This document shows, piece after piece, positions 10,868-20,705 of a DNA stretch of 64,000 bases. The translations under genes and the position numbers were made by a program. This stretch comes from Carposina sasakii (Eukaryota > Arthropoda > Insecta > Lepidoptera > Carposinidae): positions 9,238,001-9,302,000 of the forward strand of contig CP053170.1 in the NCBI GenBank assembly GCA_014607495.2, given 5' to 3'. The notes beneath the pieces were generated by a model. It ran no database searches, had not been told where the DNA came from, and was given only the letters and a program-made list of their open reading frames with translations. Every line of letters begins with the position of its first letter. The stretch's first letter is position 1.

Positions 10868-11102
10868 ATCATCATCATCAGCCTATTGCAGTCCACTGCT
10901 GGACGTAGGCCTCCCCAGGGCACGCCACAAGACTGCCATGGGAGTATTTGCCCATAGTCACCACGCTGGGCAGGCAGGTTGGTGACCGCAATTTGTATTT
11001 TGGACTACCTACCTATGTTGTCAATACGGGAGGAAACCTCTCGGAAACCCTTAATCGCCTCGTAGGATACCCACGGGCAGACATGGGGTGGTACGAATTC
11101 TA
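10868..11102 (-). mobile_element. SINE-A copy
   Basis: Minus strand, tail '(atc)n' then 'agcctattgcagtccactgc', body through 'caccacgctgggcagg' to 'acatggggtggtacgaattc'. The 5' terminal 'gccgcgtgg' is missing. Confidence 0.75.
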
Positions 11103-11454
11103 GTGAATATAGTGATTCTGTAGTTTTAGGTATCTGTGGCTCCAGTATGCCACCGTCCTTAGTTACTAAATGGTTCCGCGTCCACCACGATTGGTTAACT
11201 ACCAATAAAATGACCAATTTGAGCTCAATGCATTTGTGTGCTTGCTAATTGTGACCAATCAGTGACGAAGGCCCGCGGTTTATTGTGGAACACAATGAAA
11301 TGGATGAAAGTTGCTAGAGCTGTGGAGATTCTACCGCCGATGTTGAGAGACTTTGTAAGTGGAACGCGGATAGTCTGGACGCTCGAGTAGAAAAACTTAA
11401 ATTAACAGTGTCAAGGCTACTGATATTAACTAGGAATAATAATAATTGAATAGG
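11103..11454. other. Unassigned stretch
   Basis: No repeat with another copy and no gene recognised. Weak similarity of 11290-11400 to LINE coding sequence could not be confirmed by eye. Confidence 0.35.
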
Positions 11455-11518
11455 TATTAATGGAAGAAAAATACATATTGCACCGACCCCAAATAAATGG
11501 GAACAGGGCAGGAAGATA
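11455..11518 (+). mobile_element. LINE-F tail fragment
   Basis: 'aatggaagaaaaatacatat', 'tgcaccgaccccaaataaat' and 'gaacagggcaggaag' match the tails at 26800 and 60678. Directly abuts a SINE-E copy. Confidence 0.55.
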
Positions 11519-11738
11519 TATACATACATATAATCACGCCCCCATCCCTTACGGGATAGGCAGAGCACCAAGGGCTGATAGAACCACATGGTGCCACTTC
11601 TGACAAATTTTGCGGGTATAGTTAAGATGTACAAGTTCGGTTCGTAGTAACAGGTGGTCAGCTCATCGCCTACAAAACACCAAGACCCTCTTGTCCCTCT
11701 TACTGACTTATACAGTATGCCCGGGAAGAGAAGCAACT
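11519..11738 (-). mobile_element. SINE-E copy
   Basis: Minus strand. Tail (tatg)-like 'atacatacatataatcacg', then 'ttacgggataggcagagcac', 'ccacatggtgccacttctga', 'caccaagaccctcttgtccc' and 'cccgggaagagaagcaactg'. Nearly full length by comparison with 13042-13265. Confidence 0.7.
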
Positions 11739-11767
11739 GTAGTATTATTATATATGTATATTATATA

Positions 11768-12152
11768 TACAGGATGTTTTTTTGTGGCCACCTTTAACGA
11801 AGGGTACGTATTCTATACATGAAATAAAGTAAGTTTATGCCAAAAAAAATGCTGGGAAAAAAATTTTTTTTTTGAAAAAAAATTTAAATTCCTTGATCGT
11901 GCGAAATTTATAGTGTCTAGTGTTTATGTTAGTTTTTTTATAGACAGATATTAATTATTTTTCGTGAAAAAATCCTGCTACGCGCGTCTATGTGCATTTA
12001 TGCAGAAAAACGCAGTCTATTTACTCAACTTTGGACCCTAATATTTTGGAAACCAGACACTTCCCAGGTATGCTTCCATGAATAAAAATGATCGTGATGA
12101 TGAGGAGATTCCGTAGTTTTCGGGAACGTTGACGACCAAAAATCAACCTGTA
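11768..12152 (+). mobile_element. TIR-B element, full length
   Basis: Ends 'tacaggatgtttttttgtgg' and 'accaaaaatcaacctgta', 385 bp. Shares all TIR-B interior blocks, including 'gatcgtgatgatgaggagat' and 'tagttttcgggaacgttg'. Flanked by TA on both sides. Confidence 0.75.
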
Positions 12153-12162
12153 CATTATATTA

Positions 12163-12348
12163 GTTGTTGCCAAAACTGCAGGATCGCGAATGAGATTCCA
12201 CAGTCATGCTTAGCATAGCGGCAATATGTACAAGATCAGTAAGAAGTACTCAGCTCATCGTCTGAGAACTACCCTCAGTTCCTTAGTTGACTCTTATACG
12301 ATATGCAAGGAAGGAGATGTAGCTGATGTATTCTAGTGAAGCCCTACC
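12163..12348 (-). repeat. RPT-H copy
   Basis: 'aaactgcaggatcgcgaatg', 'gcttagcatagcgg', 'ttccttagttgactctta' and 'ggagatgtagctgatgtatt'. Followed within 15 bp by a SINE-A copy on the same strand. Confidence 0.6.
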
Positions 12349-12358
12349 TGATACTCTG

Positions 12359-12578
12359 TCTTCAGCCTATTGCAGTCCACTGCTGGACGTAAGCCTCCCC
12401 CAGGGCACGCCACAAGGCCACTGCTAATAGGAGGGGTTTTTGCCCATAGTCACCATGCTGGGCAGGCGTGTTGGTGACCGCAGTCTGATTTTCGGACTAT
12501 GTTGTCAGCACGGGAGGCGCTGCTACCCACCCCTCGGACAATACCCACGGACAGGCATTGGGTGGTGCAAACTCTAAC
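12359..12578 (-). mobile_element. SINE-A copy
   Basis: 'cagcctattgcagtccactg' through 'gggcaggcgtgttggtgac', 'gttgtcagcacgggaggcgc' to 'gcattgggtggtgcaaactc'. A short internal deletion removes 'cttaatcgcctcgta'. Confidence 0.75.
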
Positions 12579-13041
12579 CTTCCGGTTGACCCTGAGTCCA
12601 TTCTATACTAATCTATACCCACTTGTAAGCAAGGGCTTCATAATACATAATTTTATTGAAGATGTCAAAAATGATAAATGGTCATGCGGCGAACTGCGTA
12701 ACAAGAATTTAAGACACGATTATCCACTTAACACGTTCTATGCCGAGAAAAAAATCCAGTCCAGACCGTGTCGGTCAGCACTGACCGCGTTGGCAGAGAA
12801 CGTGACTACTGCGACGGAGACTCTTCCTAGACCGGTGAGGAATACCTCGGAGGACTTTCTTAGTCCCTACATACATATGGCTGAGATCAGCTGCATTGCA
12901 TCTCTTTCCGTATATGTCGTAAAAGTCTTAGATGAAACCATGTCACTGGTAAGAGTGGGGCGTTACTATTATTATGATTTTACTATTATGTTATTATATT
13001 ATACCGTCTATGTTGAAGTGAAAAAAAAAACGTATAATACT
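12579..13041. other. Unassigned stretch inside a chance open frame
   Basis: A 213-codon frame at 12499-13140 begins in SINE-A and ends in SINE-E, with RPT-H sequence near 12880-12935 ('atcagctgcattgcatctct'). About 90 codons in the middle (12590-12870) are not repeat-derived, but I recognise no domain. I treat the frame as fortuitous. Confidence 0.4.
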
Positions 13042-13265
13042 ACAGCTGCTTCTCTTCCCGGGCATACTGTACAAGTCAGTAGAGGGACAAGAGGGTCTTG
13101 GTGTTTTGTAGGCGATGGGCTGACCACCTGTCACTACTAACCGAACTTGTACATCTCAACTATACCCTCAAAAGTGGTCAGAAATGGCACCATGTGGTCC
13201 TATCGGCCCTTGGTGCTCTGCCTACCCCGTAAGGGATAAAGGCGTGATTATATGATTATATGTAT
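13042..13265 (+). mobile_element. SINE-E copy, full length
   Basis: 'gctgcttctcttcccgggca', 'gtcttggtgttttgtaggcg', 'cctgtcactactaaccgaac', 'ctatcggcccttggtgct', tail 'gcgtgattatatgattatat'. Gives the uninterrupted form of the site where the 43410 LTR element is inserted. Confidence 0.7.
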
Positions 13266-13365
13266 TTAGCCTTTAGGTATGTTATGATATTAGGTACAAT
13301 TTTATGATCGATGGACTATCTTTTACATCGGGCACAGTTGTGTCAAACGGGCTGTGGATCCCCTG

Positions 13366-13470
13366 ATCGATGTTTGTTTCCGAGTCATGGATCTATACTT
13401 ACTGACTTTGCTTAGATAGTACCCACGACACAAGACCTTAGGGATTGTAGGACTAGGTCAATGTGTTTAC
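13366..13470 (+). mobile_element. SINE-I 3' portion
   Basis: 'gatcgatgtttgtttccgag', 'acccacgacacaagacctta' and 'gactaggtcaatgtgt' match the body of a widespread lepidopteran tRNA-derived SINE. The tRNA-like head is missing; a headed copy lies at 19705-19930. Confidence 0.6.
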
Positions 13471-14257
13471 AGTACCTATTCTTTTATATTTAGCTTGGAA
13501 TAGGTACCCACGAGTAAGTAACAAACCGTGACGTTGGTGACCAGTTGACCACAAAACGGTACATGGCCACCGGTGATGGTCGACTGGCAATGCGTCAGAG
13601 ACACGTCACTGGTGACGTATGAAGTGACCATAGGAACCCTACTTACCTATCGACTGACCTTTTCATACCTTGCGTGATGATGGTGATGAGCTGAACTTGT
13701 TACTGATTTCTCACATCTGACTCAACTACCTATATGCTAAACATGACCGTTGGATCTCTTTCACGATCAGGTTCTGGTTACCCCTTTTTTGGGAATACTA
13801 TGTATGTATGTAGTGGGCTGTCAGTTAGGTTTATTTAAGGGTTTAAACATGTGTACAGAAAATTTTATTAAATCTGTCAATCCGTCTTCGAGTTAAGCGA
13901 GACGGGCGTTTGCAAATCATGATAAATTTAATGAAGAGTTTTTGTCTGCTCGTACACTTCAGTAAATTTCCCTCACTTCGCTCACCTTCGCTACAGCGTA
14001 TAATGCTTCCTCTAAGACCATATCAGAGACAAGCAAATCTGCTACAATCTAACAAACACCTTATAATTCTCAATGTCAATTTAGTGGTTACAAGTCGCAA
14101 ACGATGACGATGACGAGAGTCCTATTTGCTGAAACATACAAATAGTCGCACAGCAGTCACCCATCCAAGGGCGATTACGATCATAAGTTGCTTAGCTCCT
14201 ATAACAGCTTTGCATGGTATATTAGTATGTATCATAATTTCGTCAAATCCAACATGA
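13471..14257. other. Unassigned stretch upstream of the tRNA gene
   Basis: No repeat copy and no convincing gene. 13535-13640 is rich in short 'ggtgac/gtcacc' motifs in both orientations. No upstream element required for the tRNA can be named, as tRNA promoters are internal. Confidence 0.4.
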
Positions 14258-14330
14258 GTTTCCGTGGTGTAGCGGTTATCACATCTGCCTAACACGCAGA
14301 AGGTCCCCGGTTCGATCCCGGGCGGAAACA
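14258..14330 (+). tRNA. tRNA-Val (anticodon AAC)
   Basis: Folds as a standard 73-nt tRNA including the discriminator A: 7-bp acceptor stem 'gtttccg/cggaaac', D arm, anticodon arm 'tctgc-ctaacac-gcaga' with AAC at positions 34-36, a 5-nt variable loop, and T arm 'ccccg.../ccggg' with 'ttcgatc'. A box 'tggtgtagcggtt' and B box 'ggttcgatcccg' are intact, there is no intron, and CCA is not encoded. A run of four T at 14334-14337 is a good Pol III terminator. It decodes GUU (and by inosine GUC/GUA). Unlike the SINE heads in this window, every stem is paired. A decayed RTE LINE tail starts about 50 bp downstream. Confidence 0.95.
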
Positions 14331-14333
14331 TAC

Positions 14334-14337
14334 TTTT
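14334..14337 (+). terminator. Pol III terminator of tRNA-Val
   Basis: Four consecutive T residues four bases after the mature 3' end, the usual minimal Pol III stop. Confidence 0.7.
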
Positions 14338-14379
14338 GCAACGAATTGCATTTTTTTTTTATATTTCTTTGTTTGAAAA

Positions 14380-14726
14380 TAACCTTGATTGGGATCTCTC
14401 TGCGTGATCGAATCAGAAATGAGGAGATCCGCAGACGTACAAAGATCACCGACATAGCTGAACGGTCCAGCAATCTGAAGTGGCAATGGGCAGGGCACAT
14501 AGCTCGAAGAACTGATGGCCGATGGAGTCGGAAAGTTCTAGAGTGGATACCACGTATCGGCAAGCGCAGCGTGGGAAGGCCACCCGCGAGGTGGACGGAT
14601 GACCTGGTCAAGGTTGCGGGCGTCGGTTGGATGCAGGCTGCTTCCGACCGGTCGGAGTGGAGGTTGTTGGGGGAGGCCTATGTCCAACAGTGGACTTCTC
14701 AGGGCTGTAAATGATGATGATGATGA
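14380..14726 (+). pseudogene. RTE-type LINE, 3' end of ORF2 and tail
   Basis: An open frame gives the C-terminal region of an RTE-clade reverse transcriptase, with 'GISLRDRIRNEEIRRRTK', 'LKWQWAGHIARRTDGRWSRK', 'GKRSVGRPPARWTDD' and 'LGEAYVQQWT', then a stop and the (tga)n tail characteristic of RTE elements. The RT catalytic domain and endonuclease are absent: this is a 5'-truncated copy, as usual for target-primed insertions. The reading frame is uninterrupted over about 110 codons, so the copy is rather young. Insertion begins about 50 bp after tRNA-Val. Confidence 0.8.
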
Positions 14727-15395
14727 ACCTTGATTATTTAGGTCATTACTATATTTTTATTTTAATCATACAAACATAACTCCAAATCCTTCCTCTTTAT
14801 GCGACTAGTAACAATAAAATTGTAGTCATTTGGATTTTTAATTTACACCTTTATTTTTTACATTTTATTGAAATGTACTATGTATCAATATAACAATAGT
14901 ATTATTAAATTATAATAAAGTAATAATTTATTGTTTTAATTTATTTTATTTTGATAAAATGTAAAAAAAAAACATTTTATCAGTGACACCTATTACAAAA
15001 TTATAACACTAAAACTTAGAAAGTGACGTGCTAATAACGCTACTCGATACTAGATGGCGCTAGCGCTGTTGTTTTTTTAACTTTGCCGCTATATGTCAAT
15101 CGTCAAGCAAGCGCAAGACATACATCGCAGTCAAAGAATAGGATTCAAAAAAAATATTATACATACAGACGAATTGAGAACCTCCTCCTTTTTTTGAAGT
15201 CGGTTAATAAACAATTCCTATACATGCATAAGCAAATAAAAATAAATTAATTAAGTTTACCAATTATAGGTACCTGATCTCTTCTTTTTATGTTTATATA
15301 TTTAAATTTTGTGTGTTTGTGTGCAATAAAAGTAAGAACTAGAAATACTTACATAGTCTACAAAAAAAAATTAAATACTTAGCTATACTCTATAG
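14727..15395. other. AT-rich stretch with one repeat fragment
   Basis: 14750-15000 is over 75% A+T with no repeat. 15150-15210 holds 'gaacctcctcctttttttga' followed by 'agtcggttaa', the end of a common lepidopteran repeat of unknown class; a complementary relative starts at 51161. Confidence 0.45.
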
Positions 15396-15580
15396 TAGGG
15401 GTTCCCAAATTTTTTTTGCCTCATAGACCCCTTTCAAAAGTTAACTGTTTCTGGTGGACTCCCTACAGGCCTATACCACATACAAATTAATTGCGAACCC
15501 CCATTTTTTCACGCCAACGTAGGCCCCCATTGAGTCTCCTGTGGATCCCTGGGGGTCCTGTACCACTTTGGGAACCACTC
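15396..15580. mobile_element. hAT-like MITE with 8-bp target duplication
   Basis: Ends 'taggggttcccaaa' and 'tttgggaaccactc' are imperfect inverted repeats of the type seen in many hAT elements. The exact direct repeat 'ctctatag' flanks it at 15388-15395 and 15581-15588, matching the 8-bp duplication hAT transposases make. 185 bp, non-coding. Confidence 0.75.
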
Positions 15581-15619
15581 CTCTATAGTAATTTTATATG
15601 TACGTATACTTAGTAATTA

Positions 15620-15962
15620 TACAGAATGTTTTTTTGTGGCCACCTTTAACGAAGGGTACCACTGCCAAAAAAAATGCTGGGAAAAATTAAAAAAAAAAAA
15701 AAAAAATTCCTTGATCGTGCGAAATTTATAGTGTCTAGTGTTTATATTAGTTTTTTTATAGACAGATATTAATTATTTATTATCCTGCTACGCGCGTCTA
15801 TGTGCATTTATGCAGAAAAACGCAGTCTATTTACTCAACTTTGGACCCTAATATTTTAGAAACCAGACACTTCCCAGGTATGCTTCCATGTAGAAAAATG
15901 ATCGTGATGATGAGGAGATTCCGTAGTTTTCGGAAACGTTGACGACCAAAAATCAACCTGTA
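15620..15962 (+). mobile_element. TIR-B element with internal deletions
   Basis: Ends 'tacagaatgtttttttgtgg' and 'aaaaatcaacctgta'. Lacks the 'atagagtacgtac/aagtaagtttatg' section present in the 11768 copy, giving 343 bp. Confidence 0.75.
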
Positions 15963-16396
15963 TATGTATATCTGTACATTTACTGAATCTTCAAATTTAC
16001 ATTTATTTTGCTTTAATTTGATACTGTAGGTTGTTACTTAAAAACCTAGAGATGCTCTAGCTCAAATTTTTCCAAAAAGAGGTAACGTTTCAATACTTTT
16101 CAATTAATTGCAATATTTGCAATGGCCAGTCCCGCAGTGACTACAAAATTTTGCAACCACAAGTTGAACAACCTTTTTTAAACCCATCTGCAGTTGTGTA
16201 ACAAATATTTCGCAAGTGTTATGTGCGAAAAAAACCTCTAATCTAATCCTTATCAATGCAATTCAGGAAAAAATGGCGCGTTAATATCAGTGAACGATAA
16301 AAAATGCAATGCCTGATAAGGGTGCATCGAGGTGAATGCACCAAGTTAAAGCCCTTGCAGTCAGTCACCTGGTCTTACACGTGTTACTTTTATAAG
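15963..16396. other. Unassigned stretch
   Basis: Nothing recognised; no long frame and no second copy in the window. Confidence 0.4.
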
Positions 16397-16513
16397 TCAG
16401 CCTATTGCAGTCCACTGCTGGACGTAGGCCTTCCCCAGGGCACGCCACAAGGCTAACTGCCATAGGCGGGTTTTTGCCCATAGTCACCACGCTGGGCAGG
16501 CGGGTTGGTGTCC
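16397..16513 (-). mobile_element. SINE-A 3' half
   Basis: 'cagcctattgcagtccactg' to 'gggcaggcgggttggtg', then unrelated sequence. 5'-truncated. Confidence 0.65.
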
Positions 16514-16560
16514 GGTGGTCTCATACGTGTTTCTTTTCATCATTATCAAATATCTATCTA

Positions 16561-16690
16561 TACTGATGTGGGTATTCACTAGAATTAATCAGCTGCATAT
16601 CCGTGCATGTCGTAAGAGTCGACTAAGTCGGGCATTCTCTTAGGCGATGACGTAGCAACTTTTCACAGAACATTTACATTTGATTCCGCC
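16561..16690 (+). repeat. RPT-H copy, partial
   Basis: 'actgatgtgggtattcacta', 'catgtcgtaagagtcgacta', 'attctcttaggcgatgac'. The last third of the family is missing. Confidence 0.55.
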
Positions 16691-16725
16691 ATACCTACTA
16701 AACCTGCAGCCTCTGGCTACCCCAG

Positions 16726-17025
16726 CACCAGTATGATGAATTTGGTGAGAGCGAGATGACTCTCTTTTAAACGTTCAAATCCACAGAGCATAAATAATAA
16801 CTAGACACGGCAAGTGTTTTTACTTGGTATGTAAAAAGGGATTACAAACCACTACTATCAATCCTAATTCATTCAGTCCTGGCTCAAGAACGAGTGTCTA
16901 TTCTAATTCTTAATTCTATTTTTACATGCAAAGTACATACACTTAGTTACTAGTTATTAATAGCTCTGTGAATTTGACGTTTAAAAGTGAGACATCTCGC
17001 TCTCACCAAATTCATCATACGGGTG
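16726..17025. mobile_element. CAC..GTG MITE, copy 1, 3-bp target duplication
   Basis: 300 bp with terminal inverted repeats over about 60 bp, starting 'caccagtatgatgaatttgg' and ending 'ccaaattcatcatacgggtg'. The trinucleotide CAG flanks both ends (16723-16725 and 17026-17028). Copy 2 at 18815 is the same element inverted. A CAC start, GTG end and 3-bp duplication fit CACTA/EnSpm-type elements. No transposase. Confidence 0.75.
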
Positions 17026-17089
17026 CAGTTTAGGTTCAACGTTGTAATGCTTTGAAAATGTTATATTTATCTATATTCTTTATAATAAA

Positions 17090-17200
17090 ACTATAACTGA
17101 TCGATGTTTGTGCACGCTAATCTCAGAAACGGCTTTACCAATTTGGATGCAATGTTCAGGAATAATTGTGTGATGGGCATCACTTAATATATATCATCTG
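17090..17200 (+). mobile_element. Helitron-like fragment
   Basis: 'tgtttgtgcacgctaatctc', 'agaaacggctttaccaat' and 'tgcaatgttcaggaata' match the middle of the elements at 17456 and 33865. Confidence 0.5.
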
Positions 17201-17204
17201 TACA

Positions 17205-17455
17205 TACATATGATGATGATCTCCGACCGTATTTCGGCCAAGGCGATCTACGGAGATTGGTCAGGTACGTAGGAGATATTATATTATAGTGCACAAGTGT
17301 GTGCGCAAACACAGATGCACTCTCCGTTACTCTCATAGTCCGATGGGACGGAAAGCCGACATGACCGGAGAGAGATCAGACGCAGGACCAACGGTTTAAC
17401 GTGCTTTCCGAGGCACGAGCTAAGTGACAATTTTACAACATTAAAATCTGTACAT
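17205..17455 (-). mobile_element. SINE-D copy lacking the tRNA-like head
   Basis: 'gatgatctccgaccgtattt', 'ggccaaggcg', 'gatgggacggaaagccgac', 'gtgctttccgaggcacgagc' and 'acattaaaatctgtacat'. Stops where the tRNA-like part would begin. Confidence 0.7.
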
Positions 17456-17784
17456 ATAATAAAAATGTAAAGATCGCTGTCTGTACATGGAAGATATATG
17501 AGAAAAATATTAGGGGACCTTTATCAACGCAATAGTACCCAAAATATTGATTTTTTTGAATTTTTGTCTGTTTGTAGATTTGTATGTTTGTTCTGTGCGT
17601 TTGTGCACGCTAATCTCAGAAACGGCTGAACCGATTTCGATGCAGTTTTCAGGAATATATTATGACAGGTCCCACTTAACATATAGGCTACTTTTTATCC
17701 CGGGAATTTTTTTTATGCCGGATAATTTAGACATTTTCTTTTTTTTTTGTAGTCGATGCGGAAAGAGTCGCGGGCGTCCACTAT
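17456..17784 (+). mobile_element. Helitron-like element, nearly complete
   Basis: 'cgctgtctgtacatggaaga', 'tatcaacgcaatagtaccca', 'gtgcacgctaatctcagaaa', 'gtcccacttaacatataggc' and 3' end 'gcgggcgtccactat', where the canonical CTAG is changed to CTAT. Sister copies at 33865-34124 and 49229-49440. Confidence 0.65.
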
Positions 17785-18129
17785 AAATGAATAAAATCAC
17801 TGGCTTTGCCCTCGCCTCCAAGATTTTCCGGAAGGACATTCACCAGCGCCATCGATTGCGGTAATTTTTTAAATACTTTTAATAGTTGTCAGAAAAACCC
17901 TCATTATGTCATTTAATATTAAAAATAAATAAGCTACATATAGCTTATCAGAGATAGAGAAAAAAACTGTGTCTGATATGACAAGTCAACGTCTGAACTC
18001 ATAAGGTAAGTACCTACACAGACTAAAACATTTTTTGCAAAATAAACATTGGAGTTGTGTACGTATCTCTGTCGAAGGCATTTGTAGAGCACACCATAGG
18101 GTGTTACGCATTTTAACGGTTTGACTACA
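17785..18129. other. Unassigned stretch
   Basis: No gene or repeat copy recognised. Confidence 0.4.
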
Positions 18130-18235
18130 ATTTAAACTACATATTATAAAATTATTAATAAATTATATTATATGTTGAATAATATGGAAGAAAAAATCCT
18201 TTCAGAGTTATTATCTTAACAGTTCTAATATTGCC
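18130..18235 (-). mobile_element. SINE-J tail fragment
   Basis: 'tataaaattattaataaat' and 'atggaagaaaaaatcct' resemble the SINE-J tail; the tRNA-like head is absent. A weak call because the sequence is AT-rich. Confidence 0.35.
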
Positions 18236-18659
18236 TAACCTAATTAATATAATGTGGGGTCCGGCAGCCGACATTTTTTTAAAGGCATTTCAAAAAAGCT
18301 GTCCAAAGTTCTTATGACAATGGCCGTATTCAACACAAGAGGCGTTTCTGTCCACCTTCTGGAAATCCTTAATCGCCTCCTACGATAACACCGAAAAATC
18401 ACACTGCAGGTAAATGATAAAATAAATAGTGTAGATGTTGAATAGATTTTCCTCAAATTAGGTAATAAAATGAAATTCTATTGCAAACGTTTTAGGGTTT
18501 TTACAGAGTAACCACTGCAGTGTGTCCGTTGTTTATTTTAGTTTTATTTTCTATTGCAACTGTAACGTAATAAGCTAGTTTTTTCGCGTTTAGGTAGTTA
18601 ACACAGAGCTATTGTGTCGGTGGTAAAAAATGGAACTGAGGTAGTTTTGTATAGCGACT

Positions 18660-18811
18660 GTATGATACGAACTGCCAATGCTTTTAAGGGAGGAGAACCA
18701 CATATCAAGGCAAGCCATAGATTGGAACCCCCAAGGGAAACGTAAACGTGGCCGCCCTAAGCAGAGATAGCGGCGGACGATCATTGCGAAGGCGAAGAAA
18801 GTAGGGAAGAC
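18660..18811 (+). pseudogene. LINE ORF2 C-terminus, 5' part (split by a MITE)
   Basis: Translates in pieces to 'HIKA', 'PQGKRKRGRPKQ' and 'AKAKKVGKT', the arginine-rich segment near the C-terminus of RTE-like LINE ORF2 proteins. Continuation is at 19119 after the CAC..GTG MITE. Stops are present, so it is inactive. Confidence 0.55.
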
Positions 18812-18814
18812 CTG

Positions 18815-19115
18815 CACCCGTATGATGAATTTGGTAAGAGCGAGATGTCTCACTTTTAAACGTCAAATTCACAGAGCTATTAATAACTAGATAAACTAAG
18901 TATATGTACTTTGCATGTAAAAAATAGACTTAAGAATTAGAATATACACTCGTTCTCGAGCCAGGACTGAATGAATTAGGGTTGATAGAAGTGGTTTGTA
19001 ATCCCTTTTTACACACCAAGTAGAAACACTTGCCTCGTCTAGTTATTACTTAGCTCTGTGGATTTGACGTTTAAAAGTGAGACATATCGCTCTCACCAAA
19101 TTCATCATACGGGTG
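18815..19115. mobile_element. CAC..GTG MITE, copy 2, inserted in a LINE
   Basis: 301 bp, begins 'cacccgtatgatgaatttgg' and ends 'ccaaattcatcatacgggtg'. CTG flanks both ends (18812-18814 and 19116-19118). The LINE coding sequence resumes after it, giving independent proof of the boundaries. Confidence 0.8.
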
Positions 19116-19118
19116 CTG

Positions 19119-19315
19119 GAGCCAAATAAAACGCGAAGCTCAGAACCGAACGGGATGGTGGAGAACTTTAGAGGCTTTCTGCCCCGTCTAGGGGACACCG
19201 GAACATATGTTAAGGAGGTACATAACCAGAACTGTATGATAAAATCAGAGAACAGCGCCACTTTGGACTTTTTGAATAAGTTTGTAGTAAGTTGTTGCAA
19301 TTTTGTGACTTTATA
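19119..19315 (+). pseudogene. LINE ORF2 C-terminus, 3' part
   Basis: Codes 'REAQNRTGWW' and 'GFLPRLGDTGT'-like sequence that continues the piece ending at 18811. The rest to 19315 is weakly similar 3' sequence. Confidence 0.5.
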
Positions 19316-19700
19316 AAGCGTGCGGTGGTAATTTTCTTGGGATAAAATATTTTTTCGGTATAAGAATTTCATGAAATTTGAATCTACCAAGGTAGTTGAG
19401 TGCTTGCAAATATTTTATTTAAAATTATGTAGCATTTTATTTCAAATTATATATATTTTAGGGAAACTAAAAAAATTATACACTTTAGCTAAAAATTTTA
19501 CTATTAAGAATTTTACTATGTCCTCCTGATCTAACTATTCTATTACACTTTTAAAAATAAACAGAAACAAAATTAGAATGTATAAATAAATCACAATAAT
19601 GGATGATTTGCATGCCCCTAAGTTAATCTCAATATTATGCACCAATAAATTAATAAGCAAGGTAGGTCAATGCGGTTCTTACTTGTTATTCGGGTTGTGA
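19316..19700. other. AT-rich unassigned stretch
   Basis: No frame or repeat of note. Confidence 0.4.
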
Positions 19701-19704
19701 TATT

Positions 19705-19930
19705 TATTTTTTACAAAGAGACCACCGATTGCCGCAGTTGGTTAGTAACTAGTAACCGTTCCTGCGTTGCCATAGGTCCTGGGTTCAAATCCCGCGGAAG
19801 GTACAAACATTGAAATGATGAATATCGATGTTTGTTTCCGAGATATGAATGTTTATATTATTATCTATGTATTTATGTATATATATTTGCTTAGTAGGTA
19901 CCCACGACACAAGACCTTGTGTAAGCGCAA
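19705..19930 (+). mobile_element. SINE-I copy with tRNA-like head
   Basis: Head 'ttgccgcagttggttagtaa' with B box 'gggttcaaatcccgcgg', body 'cgatgtttgtttccgagata' and 'acccacgacacaagacct'. This head-to-body order is typical of a common lepidopteran SINE. Confidence 0.7.
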
Positions 19931-20490
19931 TAATATGCGTCAGCTGAAACCCCCAGTCATTACGACTCTAATCATAAGATATATAAGCCACATATTTACT
20001 AAATAACATGAGATAGATCTCCGACATCATGGAGATGATACAAACCTACAACATAACTCTTATTGCTCTGTTTGTCCTGCTCCAGTCATCCCATTAATAT
20101 CAACTAAACGGCGTTAAAAAATCATAGACCGAAACCTAGTCTTGCTTAGGTGGGTAGAACTAAAAATAACAGGCGCCAATACTTTCGTATGCCCTAAACT
20201 CACTGCACACCAACGAAAGTGAATCAGCCTGCAAGCGTTCCAGCCTACTTAGCGCCGGTTACGTAACCCAACGCCATCTATTGTCGGTTACGTGACTCTT
20301 TTCGATCGATTCGATACGCGCCGAAATGTTGCTGGGAACTAATTAATTTTTTGGCTTTTTTTCACTTTGATTTAATAGGAAATTGTTATTTAGGTCTAAG
20401 TATGTGTAGTTGCTGGTAGGTAGTATATGGACAAAATGGACATTCTTTCAGGTGATACGCCAGTAATTTATCACTTACTCGTATCATTTA
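19931..20490. other. Unassigned stretch
   Basis: Nothing recognised apart from a moderately GC-rich patch at 20180-20330. Confidence 0.4.
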
Positions 20491-20494
20491 AGTC

Positions 20495-20580
20495 TATCTC
20501 TGCTATGCTAAACGTGGGCGAGGGACTTCCTTTATGATCCTGAAGTTCTGGCTACCCCATTTCGGGAATACACCCGAGGC
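20495..20580 (+). repeat. RPT-H 3' fragment
   Basis: 'ctgctatgctaaacgtgggc', 'ctttatgatcctgaagttct' and 'accccatttcgggaatac', the last half of the family. Confidence 0.55.
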
Positions 20581-20582
20581 TA

Positions 20583-20690
20583 TATTAGTTATTTGTTGTT
20601 ATAGCGGCAACAGAAATACATCTATGAAAATTTCAACTGACTAGCTATCACAGTTACTGAGACCTTATGACAGACAGACAGCGTTACATC
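20583..20690 (+). repeat. Lepidopteran 'gcggcaacagaaatac' repeat fragment
   Basis: 'ttgttgttatagcggcaaca', 'aaaatttcaactgactagct', 'atcacagtta' and 'gacagacagacag' in the order of a repeat common in moths and butterflies. A minus-strand relative is at 39895-40015. Confidence 0.5.
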
Positions 20691-20705
20691 CACGAAGGGA
20701 GTTCG

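Noticed and set aside
12499..13140. 213-codon open frame
   Set aside because: Starts in SINE-A, passes RPT-H sequence and ends in SINE-E; no domain, no start context.
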